From Petrosia ficiformis (Eukaryota; Porifera; Demospongiae; Haplosclerida; Petrosiidae): DNA of 64,000 bases. Within the stretch, counting starts at the first letter, position 1; each line of letters starts with the position of its first letter. The notes under the pieces are model-generated. The model saw nothing but the letters and a program-made list of their open reading frames with translations, ran no database searches and was not told the origin of the DNA. The DNA is taken from assembly GCA_947044365.1 (NCBI GenBank), contig OX345639.1:1871001-1935000 (forward strand). The letters run 5' to 3'. Shown here one piece after another: positions 48,589 to 61,300 of this stretch. The translations under genes were made by a program, and so were the position numbers.

Positions 48589-50105
48589 ATGGAACAAGAA
48601 TTCAACGAGCAAGATCAATTAGCTGACCTACCTATTAAAAGACAGAATAATACCCTGCCAATATTTGGTAACAAGGAAACGATGAATATTAATCACATGA
48701 TTTTGAGCAATATTCTTCAGTCTCGATATTTCAAAGGTGATCTTTTTGAGATGAAGACATTTCATGAAGTGATAGACGAAATCTATTACAGGGTGAGTTG
48801 AAAAAGCTGAACAGTTGTGTTGAATTCTAATTAATGCCCATTCACAATTTAACAAGAGGCTAAATAGATAATGTGTTGTGCCAAACCAGCTCTATATTAA
48901 CTTAAATTATAGTAGTCTTTCTCCACACGTTTTGATTTAATAGACTCTCCAATCAATGTTGCTATTTATAGTTAGTAATTTTCGGGGTGTTATTCTAATT
49001 AATGCCCATCACTGTTTATACCCCTGTCAAAAAACTTTTAGAAGCTAAATAGTTATTTAATGATGCAATGGTGTTTTATATGTTCCAATACCTTGTGTAC
49101 TTAACTATCTGTTACAGGTAACACATTTAGAACCTTGGGAGAGGAACAGCCGTAAACTAGCTGGACAAGTGGGAATGTGTGCTGGGGTAAGTGTGACCAA
49201 GAAAGTTATTTTTTGAGTATTATGTTTGTAGATGGGTGCTTCTGTTATTTTTTTCTGCTCTGTAGCTTTTAATTTTGACTTCATTCTTCATAGATACTAC
49301 AATTTAGTGTTGTTACTTTCAGCTTGGTGATGATCACAGTTTTAGGAATTTTGGCTAAGTGTATTTTTAGGACAACATATACATAATTATATGTGGTTTA
49401 ACCACAGTGGAAGTGCTGTGTAGGAAAGTAAATAATTTGCCATTAGCTGTTAAACTATAATGGTGAATACATTGCTGTTAAGCTTTTAACAACTAAATGG
49501 TTAACAGTAGTGCATTATATGTACATGCAAACTATATGCAGACTCATTCAGTGTACATGTACATGTAGCCTCATTCAGTGTACATACCCTCATTTAGGGC
49601 ACATGTACATGTAGCCTCATTTTTCAGGTAAAGTAGTAAATCAAATAATGTTTCGCTCTAATGACTCCATATAATATATATATATGTACATTATTCATGA
49701 ATATGATTATGCATACATGTACTTTATTTAATAATTACACATTTATAATAAACATACTGATATATACATGTACATAGGTATATGTTCATGTACATGTCAT
49801 GTTAGATACATGTGAGGAGCATTTCTCTGCCGCGTGTATTAATTTTGTATATACTATACAATATGTTATTGAATTTGTTTCATAGACACTTGAGTGACTC
49901 CACAGAATATTTTTACACAAGTTCTGATATGATGTAAACATATGTATTACTCTCTGCTTTCACAACAGGCTGTGTACATCCTGTGACATTTAGCTGTCAT
50001 GGACGTTTGCTCATAACCATTTGGTAATCATCACAGTGGTGTTGAACAATATACACTAGGCAACATACTACATGCACTCATCTACTGTATTCCAAACCCA
50101 ATTGA

Positions 50106-50151
<46 letters not shown>

Positions 50152-52751
50152 CACATTAGGTACGCGGGGTTGCTGCTGGGGGTATTGTCTCTACTCCTTA
50201 TTGCTTACTATTCAAGTTATTTACACTGAAGCTAACAAGAAAACAAGTGAATGTCATGTTAAATCATCCTGATTCTCCTTATATCAGGGGTTTGGGATTC
50301 ATGTACATAAGGTCTGTTATCATGTTTTTAAAATGTCTCCTTTATCTTTGTTTCAGGTACTGTCAACCACCTAATGATTTTCTGAAATGGTTTAATAACT
50401 ACTTTGATGATGAGGAGGTTTGTGTGTGTGTGTGTGTGGGTGACTGGGTGTGTGTGTATCAGTGTTGCTGCTAAGAAATTACATATGTGGGTCAAATTGT
50501 CTATGTCTGACCCAGTTGACAAGATTATGTTGTGTCACACAATAACTGGAATGCATCAAAACAATATTATATACATGGTAACAATTACATAAATATATAC
50601 ATGTACGTTTCATAAAGACTGTCACTTCCTGACTCTGAGTGAGACTCTAAAGCAATGAAGCAACTCAATTTTAGCTGCTTTGGATCACGGGAACTGTTAA
50701 GGACAGCAGAACGCCTTTTACTTGTAGCCATTGCACACGAGGCAGATGTATTCTAAATGACACCCAATCAAAAGAATTACTTTTCTGAAAATTATTAACA
50801 ATGGTGCATCAGAGCACTGATCATTGTGCCTGGAATTGCTTAGTATGCGTCAGAGGCACGCCATACGAGCTTAGCAGCAACACTGGTGTATATATATGAC
50901 GTGTATATGTATTATTATAACTGCATCCAACAAATTACAGGAAATCGATTTGAAAGCTGGTGGAGGTTTTAATGTTACAATTGGTGCAATGTGTAGAATG
51001 ATGCTGACCAAGATGGATTGGTTTGGTACAATGTTTCCACGTATTCCTCTCAATGTCCAGAAAGAGATACAGGAGAGAATTAAACAGATCTCAGTTGCAG
51101 ATAGGTCAGTTTAATAAGGTCAGGCTACCATTCAATGTGTATGTATGTATAGTACCATTTGACCCAGAAATGCTGCATTACAATTGAAAACCAGTCCTGT
51201 AGGATCACTGGTCACCTCAAGTTTTGAGACCCCTAATTTGTTTAACATGATCTCTATAAGACTGATAGTCAATGATTATACATCAGGATTCCATAGAGGA
51301 TTGTTTATTAGAAGGAAGAAACAATTAATTGAGTGAAGCATACTGTTCTTGGAGGAATGTTGGGACATGCTCCCCCAGGAAAGTCTTGAAATTTAGGCCA
51401 TTTGAGGTTGCCTTCTGGGCTCTAGAAAGATGTAGTTCTTATTAATAAGGGACACATCTACTGTTGTTACATGATAGCAGTATTGAACTTGCCGGGGAAC
51501 TTGCTGTGAAGAGGAAAAAATCCCAGGGCCCCTCCCCCCCTGTAGATATATTATTGCAGCTAATAATTATAGACTGGGGTATTATGGTACTGTATATTAA
51601 TGATGTTTTTAATGTACACTTATACAAGACTGTATGATGCTATATAATACAAGACTTGATTTATTTCTTTAATTTTAGGGAGAAGGAAATTTCTAACAGT
51701 GGCTCTCCCAAGAGGTGAGAAATAGAAGTACAGTACAATTGTATTACCTGTACTATAAATAACTTGTACATAGTATGATCAATATATAAAACATTTGTTG
51801 AATGTACATGTTCACAAAGCCTTATTAAAGGAATAATTCTTGTGGAGTGTTTAAATGTTGCTATAACATGTACTGTATGTATAATGGACATGTTCACACC
51901 CACCCATATGATAAACATTCTAGTTAGAGCTGGGACGAAAGTTGGAAAACAACCTTTGGAGCTTCATCAGCAAATATGAACGAATGTTTGAAGCATGTTT
52001 TTATCAATTTTGCTCTTACCTTGATTGGCTATAAAAGCGTCCAAAACTGGATTATTGCTTTATAATGAGTACTAACTAGTGCTGTTTCTATCCAGATTAG
52101 GCATCACAGGACTGAGAAAAGCAGCCTACAACACAGCCTCAACTTTCCTAGAACATCCCCACATTATATTAACCACACGTTTAGATTGTGCATGCACAAA
52201 CAGTAAAGTGGGCATGGCAGCAAAACTTGAACCTTTTCCCAGCTCCTTTTTTTAATATAGTAAGTTTTCTGAATAATTAAACAACCTGGGTCTGTATAGT
52301 TATAGTTAAAGGCTCCTTTGAGTTTTGCCATTATAATTGACTTGTAGTGAGATTTGTAAATCTGTGATAAGTAGTCTTCCGCTATTAGCTGGTTCCTTTT
52401 CTGCTATATAGAACACCAGATGATAGTGCACATGACAGAGATAGGAGATCACCTGCCAGAGAAAGGAGATCACCTGATAGAGAAAGAAGGTCACCTGATA
52501 GAGGAAGAAGGTCACCTGATAGAGGAAGAAGGAGATCCCCAGATAGAAAACGAAGACATTCACGTGAAAGGAGAAGGTCACATGATCGAGACAGAAGAGA
52601 TAATCACAGAAGATCTAGAAGTAGGGATCGTCATCGACATAGAAGTCATTCGAAAGAGAGACGAAGTAATGAAAGACGTTCCAGAAGGGACAGAAGTCGT
52701 TCAAAGTCACCTTCAAGATCAAGAGAGAAGACTCACAGAAGATGCAGGTAA
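48589..52751 (+). CDS. PRPF38B: Pre-mRNA-splicing factor 38B
   Basis: PRP38-domain protein of the spliceosome, probably involved in B-complex activation. Exons 48589-48792, 49118-49186, 50160-50311, 50357-50417, 50941-51104, 51679-51714 and 52412-52751 join in phase to 341 residues. The PRP38 domain (about residues 20-215) includes HLEPWERNSRKLAGQVGMC, SPYIRGLGFMYIRYCQPP and LKAGGG. The C-terminal 110 residues are an RS domain with RRSPDR/RRSPDRG repeats followed by SRSRDRHRHRSHSKERRS, typical for splicing factors and shorter than in human PRPF38B. The stop codon TAA overlaps a possible donor (GCAG|GTAACT), so a longer isoform using downstream sequence cannot be excluded. Introns contain a (CT)n tract at 50106-50149 just before an acceptor. 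Confidence 0.95.
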
Positions 52752-53089
52752 CTTTTGTATTATAGTTTATTAAAATTATTACTTTATTTTTAATTCTTCA
52801 GGTCACATTCTTAACTTCCTTTCATTACAAACTATTTCTTATAACTATACACTAAACTCTTTATTATAATTATTATACATTATAAAATTTGAATTGTTAA
52901 TTATTTGATCAACTTATCATAATAAATTATTATGATATTGTGTCATCTGGTCGTGAAATAAAAGGGCATTCATCGTCCTCAGTCAAGTACATACATATGA
53001 AACTAATCAATAAAAATTTTTAAAACATTTAAAAAAATGAAAGGGTATGTAGGGATATATATCAAAACCAAAAAAAAAAACAGGAAGAA
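52752..53089. other. Downstream of PRPF38B, AT-rich, no gene seen
   Basis: Presumed 3' UTR and spacer. It contains 'attattataatta'-type low complexity and an 'aataaatt' word near 52920. Nothing else is recognisable. Confidence 0.5.
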
Positions 53090-53775
53090 GATTGAGATGG
53101 TAATTCTGGTCAATCTGTGTCAGCAGAACTCGTTGGCATTGATATTGTGAACACAACAATAGTGTCTCCAAGTAGTGTTTCACAGCCACCTATGATTCAG
53201 TCTCCTGATCCTCAATCAAACCTTCAAGTTTCAATTCACCAAGGTGCTACGCATTTACCGATTGAAAATTCCTAGACACCCAGTTCCTTGGTTAGTCGTT
53301 TCCCAAGCCCTAATACTCCTCAGCCAAGTTCTCAGGTTTCTCCTTATCGAGTCTGTCACTACACTCAGTCACCCAATCAATACTGGGCAACGCAAATGTC
53401 CCACATTCCTCAGGCAATCCTGCAAATATCACAGATGCACATTAAACTGCAGCCATCTCCACCTTTATTTTGCCTTAACCCTTTCTACCTAAAATTATTA
53501 AGTGGTAATATCCAAGTTATTATGTGCCAAGGATGTAAGGGTAGCTCCTTTCAATGTTGTTGTGGCTCGTTACGAAGTCCGTCCCTATCAAAATAAACTA
53601 GGTATCATGAGAACACCTACTAAAACTGCAGCATGTCATTATCATGTACAACTGATTTGTATCAAGGCTGTTGAACCTAGCTTCACCACACTTCAAGTTC
53701 CTAACAAAATAGTTCCTTATCTTACACAAGTACATAGGAACCACTTAAAGACAGAATTTAATTACAATCTTTAAG
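53090..53775 (+). pseudogene. Decayed transposon-like ORF with one stop and one frameshift
   Basis: A continuous protein-like reading can be followed from about 53100. It is Ser/Pro/Gln-rich at first (VSPSSVSQPPMIQSPDPQSN) and is interrupted by TAG at 53273-53275. It resumes as LVSRFPSPNTPQPSSQVSPY and ends in FCLNPFYLKLLSGNIQVIMC-QGC. The frame then shifts by one to a compact C-terminal part (VRVAPFNVVVARYEVRPYQN, ACHYHVQLICIKAVEPSFTT) ending at 53774. The Ser/Pro-rich leader, a NPFYLK..GNIxVCxGC element and a conserved-looking tail suggest a mobile-element-encoded protein. The family is not identified. It is not expected to make a full protein. Confidence 0.5.
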
Positions 53776-53788
53776 AACCTGCTCATCA

Positions 53789-53885
53789 TTTTCCCAGTCC
53801 GATACTCTCTTAACATTCCCAGTCCGATACTCTCTTACTTAACTTTCCCAGCCCGGTACTCACTTGCTTAACGTTTCCAGGCCAA
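53789..53885. repeat. Three tandem copies of ttcccagtccgatactctct
   Basis: About three units of 28-34 bp (ttcccagtccgatactctct plus taacttaac), the last diverged. It begins just after the decayed ORF and may be part of its 3' end. Confidence 0.75.
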
Positions 53886-54129
53886 TAATAACCTTTACTA
53901 TAAATTTTAAAAAAAGGATAAATCTGTCTCACTGTTTGATTAAGATAAAATTTGCAATCAATTATGATTAAAATACTTCACTAACTAGACTGACCTAGTC
54001 CAGTCCAGATTCCAGTCTCAACTCCAGAGTCCAAGTTTTAGATCAACCCTTACTAAAAAGGGTTTTAGTTGACTAAAACTACACTACATGTTATGTTGAG
54101 CTCTAAATTTCTCAAGGTTGGTGTATGTA

Positions 54130-54276
54130 TAACTCTATTGTGTCTGTGCTAATTAATAATTGCATGTTTAAAGTTTACTTTCTTTTTTTTAGCAATATAC
54201 CTCAGTCCTGTTTCCAGTTGCAACTACCTTTCAGCCTTGGAAATTGAACGCTGCCAAGTTTTGCTGCTTGTTCTAC

Positions 54277-54320
<44 letters not shown>

Positions 54321-54835
54321 TATGGAGTTGAGGCTCAGAAGCATTCTCAATGGACAGTATTGGCTGCTCTACCAGTAATAGCAGCCTACAAGGTGAGATA
54401 TTTCAAGTATGTATATATAGACTAGCTCTATTGTGTCTGTGCTAATCCTATCTTGATAATAATTTACCAAATTGTATGCAATATACCTCTGTCCTGTTTC
54501 CAGTTGTGGGTGGCTAGAAGATGGAACAACGGATGGATGAATGGATGGATGGAGGATGAATGGATGGATGGATTGTGAATAGGAGAATGGATACGTGTAC
54601 ATGTAGACACAATGTAGAAGAATCGATTGATTGTTTTTTTTGATGAATAAATGGGTAGATGCCTCAGAAGTTGTTCTTGATGGACTGTGCTGACTGCTCC
54701 ACCTGTATATGGAGTTGAGGCTCAGAAGCATTTTCAATGGACTGTGCTGGCAGCTTACCACCTGTATAGGCTCAGAAGCATTTTCAATGGACTGCTGGCT
54801 GCTCTACTGGTCCATAGCACCTGGAAAGGTGAGAA
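54130..54835. repeat. Local duplications with 'ggagttgaggctcagaagca' units
   Basis: The segment 'tctattgtgtctgtgctaat' ... 'caatatacctcagtcctgtt' at 54130-54220 recurs at 54424-54505. The phrase 'ggagttgaggctcagaagca' occurs at about 54323 and 54711 and, truncated, at 54769, each followed by a variant of 'ttcaatggactgtgctggc'. A (TA)n run sits at 54277-54317 and ATGG-rich words at 54525-54575. The pattern is nested local duplication; no coding sequence is supported. Confidence 0.7.
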
Positions 54836-56325
54836 TTAAATCATGTATGTCTAGACTAGACAATTTGCTACACACTTGTGCTTGAACAAAAAGTGTGTCT
54901 GTTTTGATAGTTCAGCATTCGCAAGTCTTGTAGCTTCTTTTGCATGTTAGATAACAAGTAAAATATGTATTGTACTTATGCATGCACAAAAGTTAAAATT
55001 ATAGTATTAAAAAATTAATATTGCATCATTTTTGCATGCAGTCAGGCTAGGTTGTGTAGCATTGTTTAGTATATATAGTAATTTATATATCATTTCATTA
55101 TCATTTAAATATTGTGTATATGGTGTTTAGACATAATGTTCCAACATTATCCATTTGGGAAATTTTTGATTTTATCATGCATTCTAATGCTTAAATGTCA
55201 GTTCAAAATTGAACAGTATATCAAATGAACCACATGTTATTAGTTGTAATAGAGCGTATGTCAATAATCATTCATTTTCACCTTGACCTCGGAAAAATAT
55301 TCAAAATTTTAGTTTAGAATGACCAGCAATGTTTTTAACTATACCATTTTCATGTAATTATCTTTCCCATTCTTTTTTGTGTTTATCAAATTTCAATTCA
55401 TTGCTTCATTATTGAGTTACAGTATAATCATGTATTAATCTTAAACTATATTACATATAAAGTCATCACATTATAATTTTGAGGTCATTGTGAATGTGAA
55501 CAGACTTTAGTATTGTATTGAAAAATAGTTTAAGCAGTAAATGTTATTATGTTTTGCATCTCAAGAATACTAATTGTTTATTTTTTGGCTAGTGTTGCAT
55601 TGTTTATTTTTGTGGTTAATTTATATTGTACTAACAACAATTGCTCTTATTTATATGTTTATTATTAGATATAGTATACTATTTTAATTAAGCATGCAGA
55701 TGAGCAGTGCCGTGTGCTTTTTTGTCTGCTAAGAGGGGGAGCTAAATGTAGTATATTATATAATTAAGCATTGTATTAACTGTCTCCATGTAATGTGCTG
55801 TGGTGCTTTGAGGGGTAAACAGCAACTAAAATCATTAGTGAGTATTATTGTATTATAATTATAATTGTATATCATCAGTTGGATCAAACTCTTGTGTTTA
55901 GCATATATAATATATTACATGTAATTATCATAGTTCACAATTCTTCATCACTCGTTATTACAAACCTTTATCTGTTAAATTTCAGGTACTGATGTCATGG
56001 GTTTTCTATACTTGGGTACAAATAATGCTGCAGTCATGGGTTTCCTGTATCTCATGTTCTGATGATGCTACCTACAGTTAAGGGCTTCCTGTATTGATGT
56101 GATATGGAGCTGTTAATCTGACGTATTCAATCGTATGATCTATAATGTATAATTACTTGCTAAATGTAATAGTAATATAATGTATTAGTTTAATGTATGT
56201 ATATTATATAATTATATAATTATCATGTATGTAACATGACCTCAGTATTACCTAGGTGAGGTACTGGGGCTTGTATAGATCATGTATTGCATTGCACCAA
56301 ATAGCGTTGCGCCAAATAGATAAGT
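54836..56325. other. AT-rich non-coding stretch with one repeat copy
   Basis: Apart from the dispersed repeat at 55240-55520 and a short duplicated phrase about a 'catgggttttc/tgtat' motif near 55995-56095, I see no open frame, RNA gene or element here. Confidence 0.5.
55240..55520 (-). repeat. Longest copy of the dispersed repeat family (inverted)
   Basis: Reverse complement of the family seen at 43195-43425, 37540-37745 and 30290-30480. It contains 'attcattgcttcattattga' and ends 'aatgtgaacagactttagta'. Similarity extends over about 250 bases. No terminal inverted repeat or open frame was seen, so it could be a SINE- or MITE-like non-autonomous element. Confidence 0.75.
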
Positions 56326-56329
56326 ATGC

Positions 56330-56522
56330 ACATACAGTATTATAGTTAAGTATGCACATACACTATGGATAAGTATTATAGATAAGTATGAACATACACT
56401 ATAGATAAGTATTATAGTTAAGTATGCACATACACTATGGATAAGTATTATAGATAAGTATGCACATACACTATAGATAAGTATTATAGATAAGTATGCA
56501 CCATACACTATAGATAAGTACA
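56330..56522. repeat. Tandem 'gataagtatgcacatacact' repeat
   Basis: Five or so copies of a unit of about 20-40 bp (gataagtatgcacatacact + atagataagtattata), with small substitutions. It gives a spurious repetitive ORF on the minus strand. Confidence 0.9.
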
Positions 56523-57192
56523 CTATTTGTGGGGTAATTTATGTCTGTTTGTCAAAAATTGTAAAACTGGTTTGAAAAATCTGTATGTCTTGTTTGTCTT
56601 TGTTTGTTGAATGGCTCCCGAGAGACCAAATTTTATAATAAATGTATGTGTGCTATTTTTTATACATATAACATGTATTGTATATTGCATGTATTGTATA
56701 TTGCATGTATTGTATATTAGTGTATATTATATATATTGTATATTACATGTATTGTACTGTATTGTAGGATAGTGTAGTGTAGAAAATTTTAATAAGCTTC
56801 TTAGAATTCAGTATTAATAGTATGAGCTTTTATAATTTTATGTTAGCATTAAACAAAAGCTTGAGATGATAGTATTAAGCAGTTGAGCTTTTATAAATAG
56901 TATTGAACACACAGTATATATAGTATAGTAGTGAGCATATATTCAGCTTTATAGACTAAGTAGGCATATATTGAGTTATCATTGCTTTTTAGAGCATTAC
57001 ATTAGGTTGAAGTACAATTAATACTAGTGAGCATTGCTTTAGAAAGACTAGTATATTATAGTAGTGTAAGGTGTATCATTCAAGCCTAAGCTTCATAGAG
57101 ATAGCATTGAATATTTCCATACAGATTATCTACCATAACGGGCTATAGCTAGTCCATTATCTTGTTCGTCTACAGCTTTGTGATGTCCTGAC

Positions 57193-57317
57193 GTACAAGG
57201 TAGAACAAGATTAACTGCTAGAGGAGAGTACATCAAACAGGCTAAGCTACTCCATACCTATGTAAAGTAACAGATAAATGATGAGATCTTAGCAGTTAAT
57301 CTTGTTCTACCTAGTAC
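57193..57317. repeat. Foldback element, 27-bp arms
   Basis: Left arm 57193-57219 (core aggtagaacaagattaactg) and right arm 57291-57317 (core cagttaatcttgttctacct) are inverted copies matching at 26 of 27 positions, around a 71-base loop. Size and AT-rich context fit a small MITE. Confidence 0.9.
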
Positions 57318-57324
57318 CTCACTC

Positions 57325-57800
57325 ACTCTAAAAAATTGGTGATTGATTTTAATTTGATGTGCATAATTTTGTGTATCTCATTAGTATAGGAATTAAAGAC
57401 TACAAGTTAGTACTGCATTGTTGTCCTCACTTGCTGTAAAAAAAATTGGCGATTGTTTTAATTTGATGTGCATAATTTTGTATATATCATTAGTGTAGGA
57501 ATTAAAGACTACAAGTTAGCACTGCATTGTTGTACCTCACTCACTCTAAAAAATTGGTGATTGTTTTTAATTTGATGTGCATAATTTTGTGTATCTCATT
57601 AGTATAGGAATTAAAGACTACAAGTTAGTACTGCATTGTTGTCCTCACTCACTATAAAAAATTGGTGATTACATAATTTTGTATATGTCATTAGTGTAGG
57701 AATTAAAGACTACAAGTTAGTACTGCATTGTTGTCCTCACACACTCTAAAAAATTGGTGATTGTTTTAATTTGATGTGCATAATTTTGTATATTTATTTA
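57325..57800. repeat. Tandem repeat of about 108 bp, five copies
   Basis: The phrase 'aaaaaattggtgattgtttt' recurs near 57330, 57437, 57548, 57655 and 57749, each followed by 'aatttgatgtgcataatttt' and 'ggaattaaagactacaagtt'. The fourth copy has lost part of its middle. The array begins at the right arm of the foldback at 57193-57317. Confidence 0.9.
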
Positions 57801-58329
57801 AGATTGAATACTTTGGCGGTTTAAGCTTAGCAAGTGTAGTACATTATAAGCATAGTACATTCCAGGAATAGTACATTCTAAACCTATTACGATTAATATT
57901 TAAACAGTTACTGTTTAGGGGTGGCTAAACAGGCTTCAGACACACATACAGACATGGATAATAGTAACTAAAACAAACTATAGCTACATGTATATATTAT
58001 TAATTTTAAGTCTAAATCAACAACACTGAAGAGCTATGTGTACTGTTATTGTAGAGCTATAATTATAAGTACATTTAGGAACTATGTGTACTTTATATAA
58101 GAGCTAAAATAAGTCCAAATCAGCACTGAGGAACTGTAATAAAAACACAAATTCCTACTATCACCACATGAAGAAGCCATGTAGAGTTTGCACAGCTTTT
58201 TGACATATCTATATATATATATATGTCATGAGTAAATTAATTAATTCAACAAATAATGAAAAAAGGGAAATGCAGCAAAAATAAAAACCTTATTTCCTAT
58301 TACAACCACAATAAAAGTTCAAAAAGAAT
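57801..58329. other. Non-coding stretch downstream of the LRR-RRM gene
   Basis: AT-rich. Its right end should hold the 3' UTR of the minus-strand LRR-RRM gene. No open frame is supported. Confidence 0.5.
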
Positions 58330-61300
58330 TTAATTTGTTTTTCTGTTGCTGCTAGTACCTAGTCCAGCCCTAGTGATACGAGGTCTGAACCCACCAATGT
58401 CAGCATCTTGTTGCTTCATTAAATCAACTGCAAGCTGACGGAAAAAACAAGATAATCTTTGATTAATTCTGAATATTTCCAATATAATAATTGCTATCAA
58501 CCTGAAGCATGGGCAGAAGGGTATGGTAATGATATTGTGTGTCTGTGTGTTTGCGTGTGTGTGCGATCACAAACTTTTGTGAAAACTACGAACATTGACA
58601 GCTCAATTATGAATATAGATTAGCATATTGACTATCAATGTAATATAGAGTTGGTCACTTCTGAATATATATTGTTGAAATTGTATTGCAAAGTAATCAC
58701 AAGTGTATGAATATTGAATCACATTCCTCACAAAACTTAGTGTTCAATTTAATTAAAAATGCCTCTGAGACTACCAGAACATAAAGCCTACATTTTACAA
58801 ATTTCACAGGGAAGGCAATATCCTCCTATAACAGTATGGTCTGGACATTGAATCACATTATGTACACCGTAACCTAGCAACAGTGCAGGAATGTAAACCT
58901 ACAAAAACAGTGAATGATCGATTCTTTAAAAAACCAAATTCATGGTGGAGTTACTGGAGTATATAAAATTATAAACCTATTAGCCCAATGACATACCTCT
59001 ACACTGTCTTTGTGAGCAAACTCAACAAGAGCATATTTAGCTTTAGCAAAAGCAGCTTTCTTCTTTATGTGTTTCTCGGTAGTGACAGCAGTGATTGCAC
59101 CACATTTCTTTGTGTAGAACATTTTCTGTGGTAGTTAAAGAATACTATAATTGTGTAACATTTAACAACAAGCAAAGAGTTAATGCCTGCAAGCTTACAC
59201 AGAATATTAGCCATATATAATATATAATATATAGTGAGACAGGCAATCAGTATAGGTAAGTGTGACCCATATATAATTATATAAAAGAACAACAGCAGAC
59301 AGTTAGTAATGTTGTTTAAATCCATTTCTTTTTGAAGTACTATATACTACATAGATACGATACACATGTTCAGAAGTCTTATTAATTATATATAGTATAT
59401 TAGATTAAAGGTGATCTACAGGCAAGTCTGTTCTAGATCTCAAAGCATTCTCTCGTTGCCCCAAATGTGGTTGCAGTGGTAACATACTATGTACTATTAC
59501 AATGATACTGACTTTGACCATATCTGGTGTTATGTTTGCTGCGAGTGGAGACACATAAACAGTCCTCTCCATTCTCTCAGGGTCCAGGTACTGTGCTCTT
59601 GAGGAAAGATCAAACTTTATACTACGTCTTGATTCTTGTAATAAACCAGCCACTGAAACTAATGTTTCATACTAAAAGGGATACAGATAAACAGTAAATA
59701 ATTGCTATTACATGTAGTCATAGGAAAATGAACAGAAATGCAAAGATACATGCAATCAAATCCAAGTGTGATTAATCCATCCATCCATCCATCCATCCAT
59801 CCATCCATCCATCCATCCATCCATCCATCCATCCATCCATCCATCCATCCATTCATCCATTTATTATTATACTGTGTCGCTTCCTTTCTTCCTCCACCCA
59901 TCACTATAATATATGATTACATACCTGGAGTGAGTTTCCAGCAAGCCTAATGTCTGATACACTGGACTGAGATGAGTCAACTACTTGCTTAATAATCCTG
60001 TAACATATTACACATAATTAATTACAATTATATATATTATATTTATTATTAATAATCCAATTACAATTTCAAGCAATTATGATTATTACATGTGTACATA
60101 AAAGGAACTTGAAAAAGTGCATAACTGATGTCATTGATTATATTTAAGTCTAAGGCTCGAAGCAGTAGATGATCTGTGCATAGATGGGCCACACCTACCT
60201 CACAGTCAATGGATCATAGACCTACCAATCATTTTTTTGATCTGCCAATGGCTCTAAATGTTTATAATTCTTGTTTGTGCAAAGGTTTGTGATTTAAGGC
60301 AGTGTGCACACAGACAGACATATAGACAATCCAACTATTACAACAACTCAGATGGTAATGATCAAAATATTTCATTATCACTCACTTTATAGCCCATGCA
60401 TCTGGTATGTAATTGAATTTCAGTGCTAAAGTTTCTAAAGTTTTATTAACTGCTAACATCTCAAGTACATATGCAGCTCCTCGCTAAAAACAAAGCACAC
60501 AAACAAACAAACAAACAAACAAACAAAAAGAAAAAAGATACAATAATAAATAAGACAATTGATAAAAGGTTATTACTAACCTTTCTGACTTTGTTTAGAC
60601 CAAGATCAATGAAACGAAGATGTTGGTTTGTTTTTAGTGCTTTACATATAGCCTTTGCACCAGGTACATCAATATACTGTGAATAGGTGAGTAACATTGT
60701 ATAATATAATACATGTACAATATGATATATCTAGGTACATCAATATACTGTGAATAGGTGAGTAACATTGTATAATATAATACATGTACAATATGATATA
60801 TCTAGGTACATCAATATACTGTGAATAGGTGAGTAACATTGTATAATATAATACATGTACAATATGATATATCTAGGTACATCAATATACTGTGAATAGG
60901 TGAGTAACATTGTATAATATAATACATGTACAATATGATATATCTAGGTACATCAATATACTGTGAATAGGTGAGTAACATTGTATAATATAATACATGT
61001 ACAATATGATATATCTAGGTACATCAATATACTGTGCAGTGTGGAATAGGAGAGTAACAGGATTAATGTGTCCATAACACAGTCTTACTTACATTGCAAA
61101 ACAAATGTAGCTCTTCCAAAAGACATCCTGGTCTTTCTAAGACAGGAGCAAGAAAATGAGCTCCAGAAGTTCTCAACTCATTCTTGTCCAGTCTTAAAAC
61201 TCTCAAGTTTGTATTTTTAGTGAGACCAGTTGCTATGAATCTAGCTCCATGTTTTCCGATATTGTTCATACCCATATCTAAATTAATCAATGCAGTATTG

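Noticed and set aside
52420..52773. Glu/Ile-rich plus-strand ORF of 117 codons
   Set aside because: Second reading frame of the PRPF38B RS-domain exon; the RS frame continues a conserved protein and is the real one.
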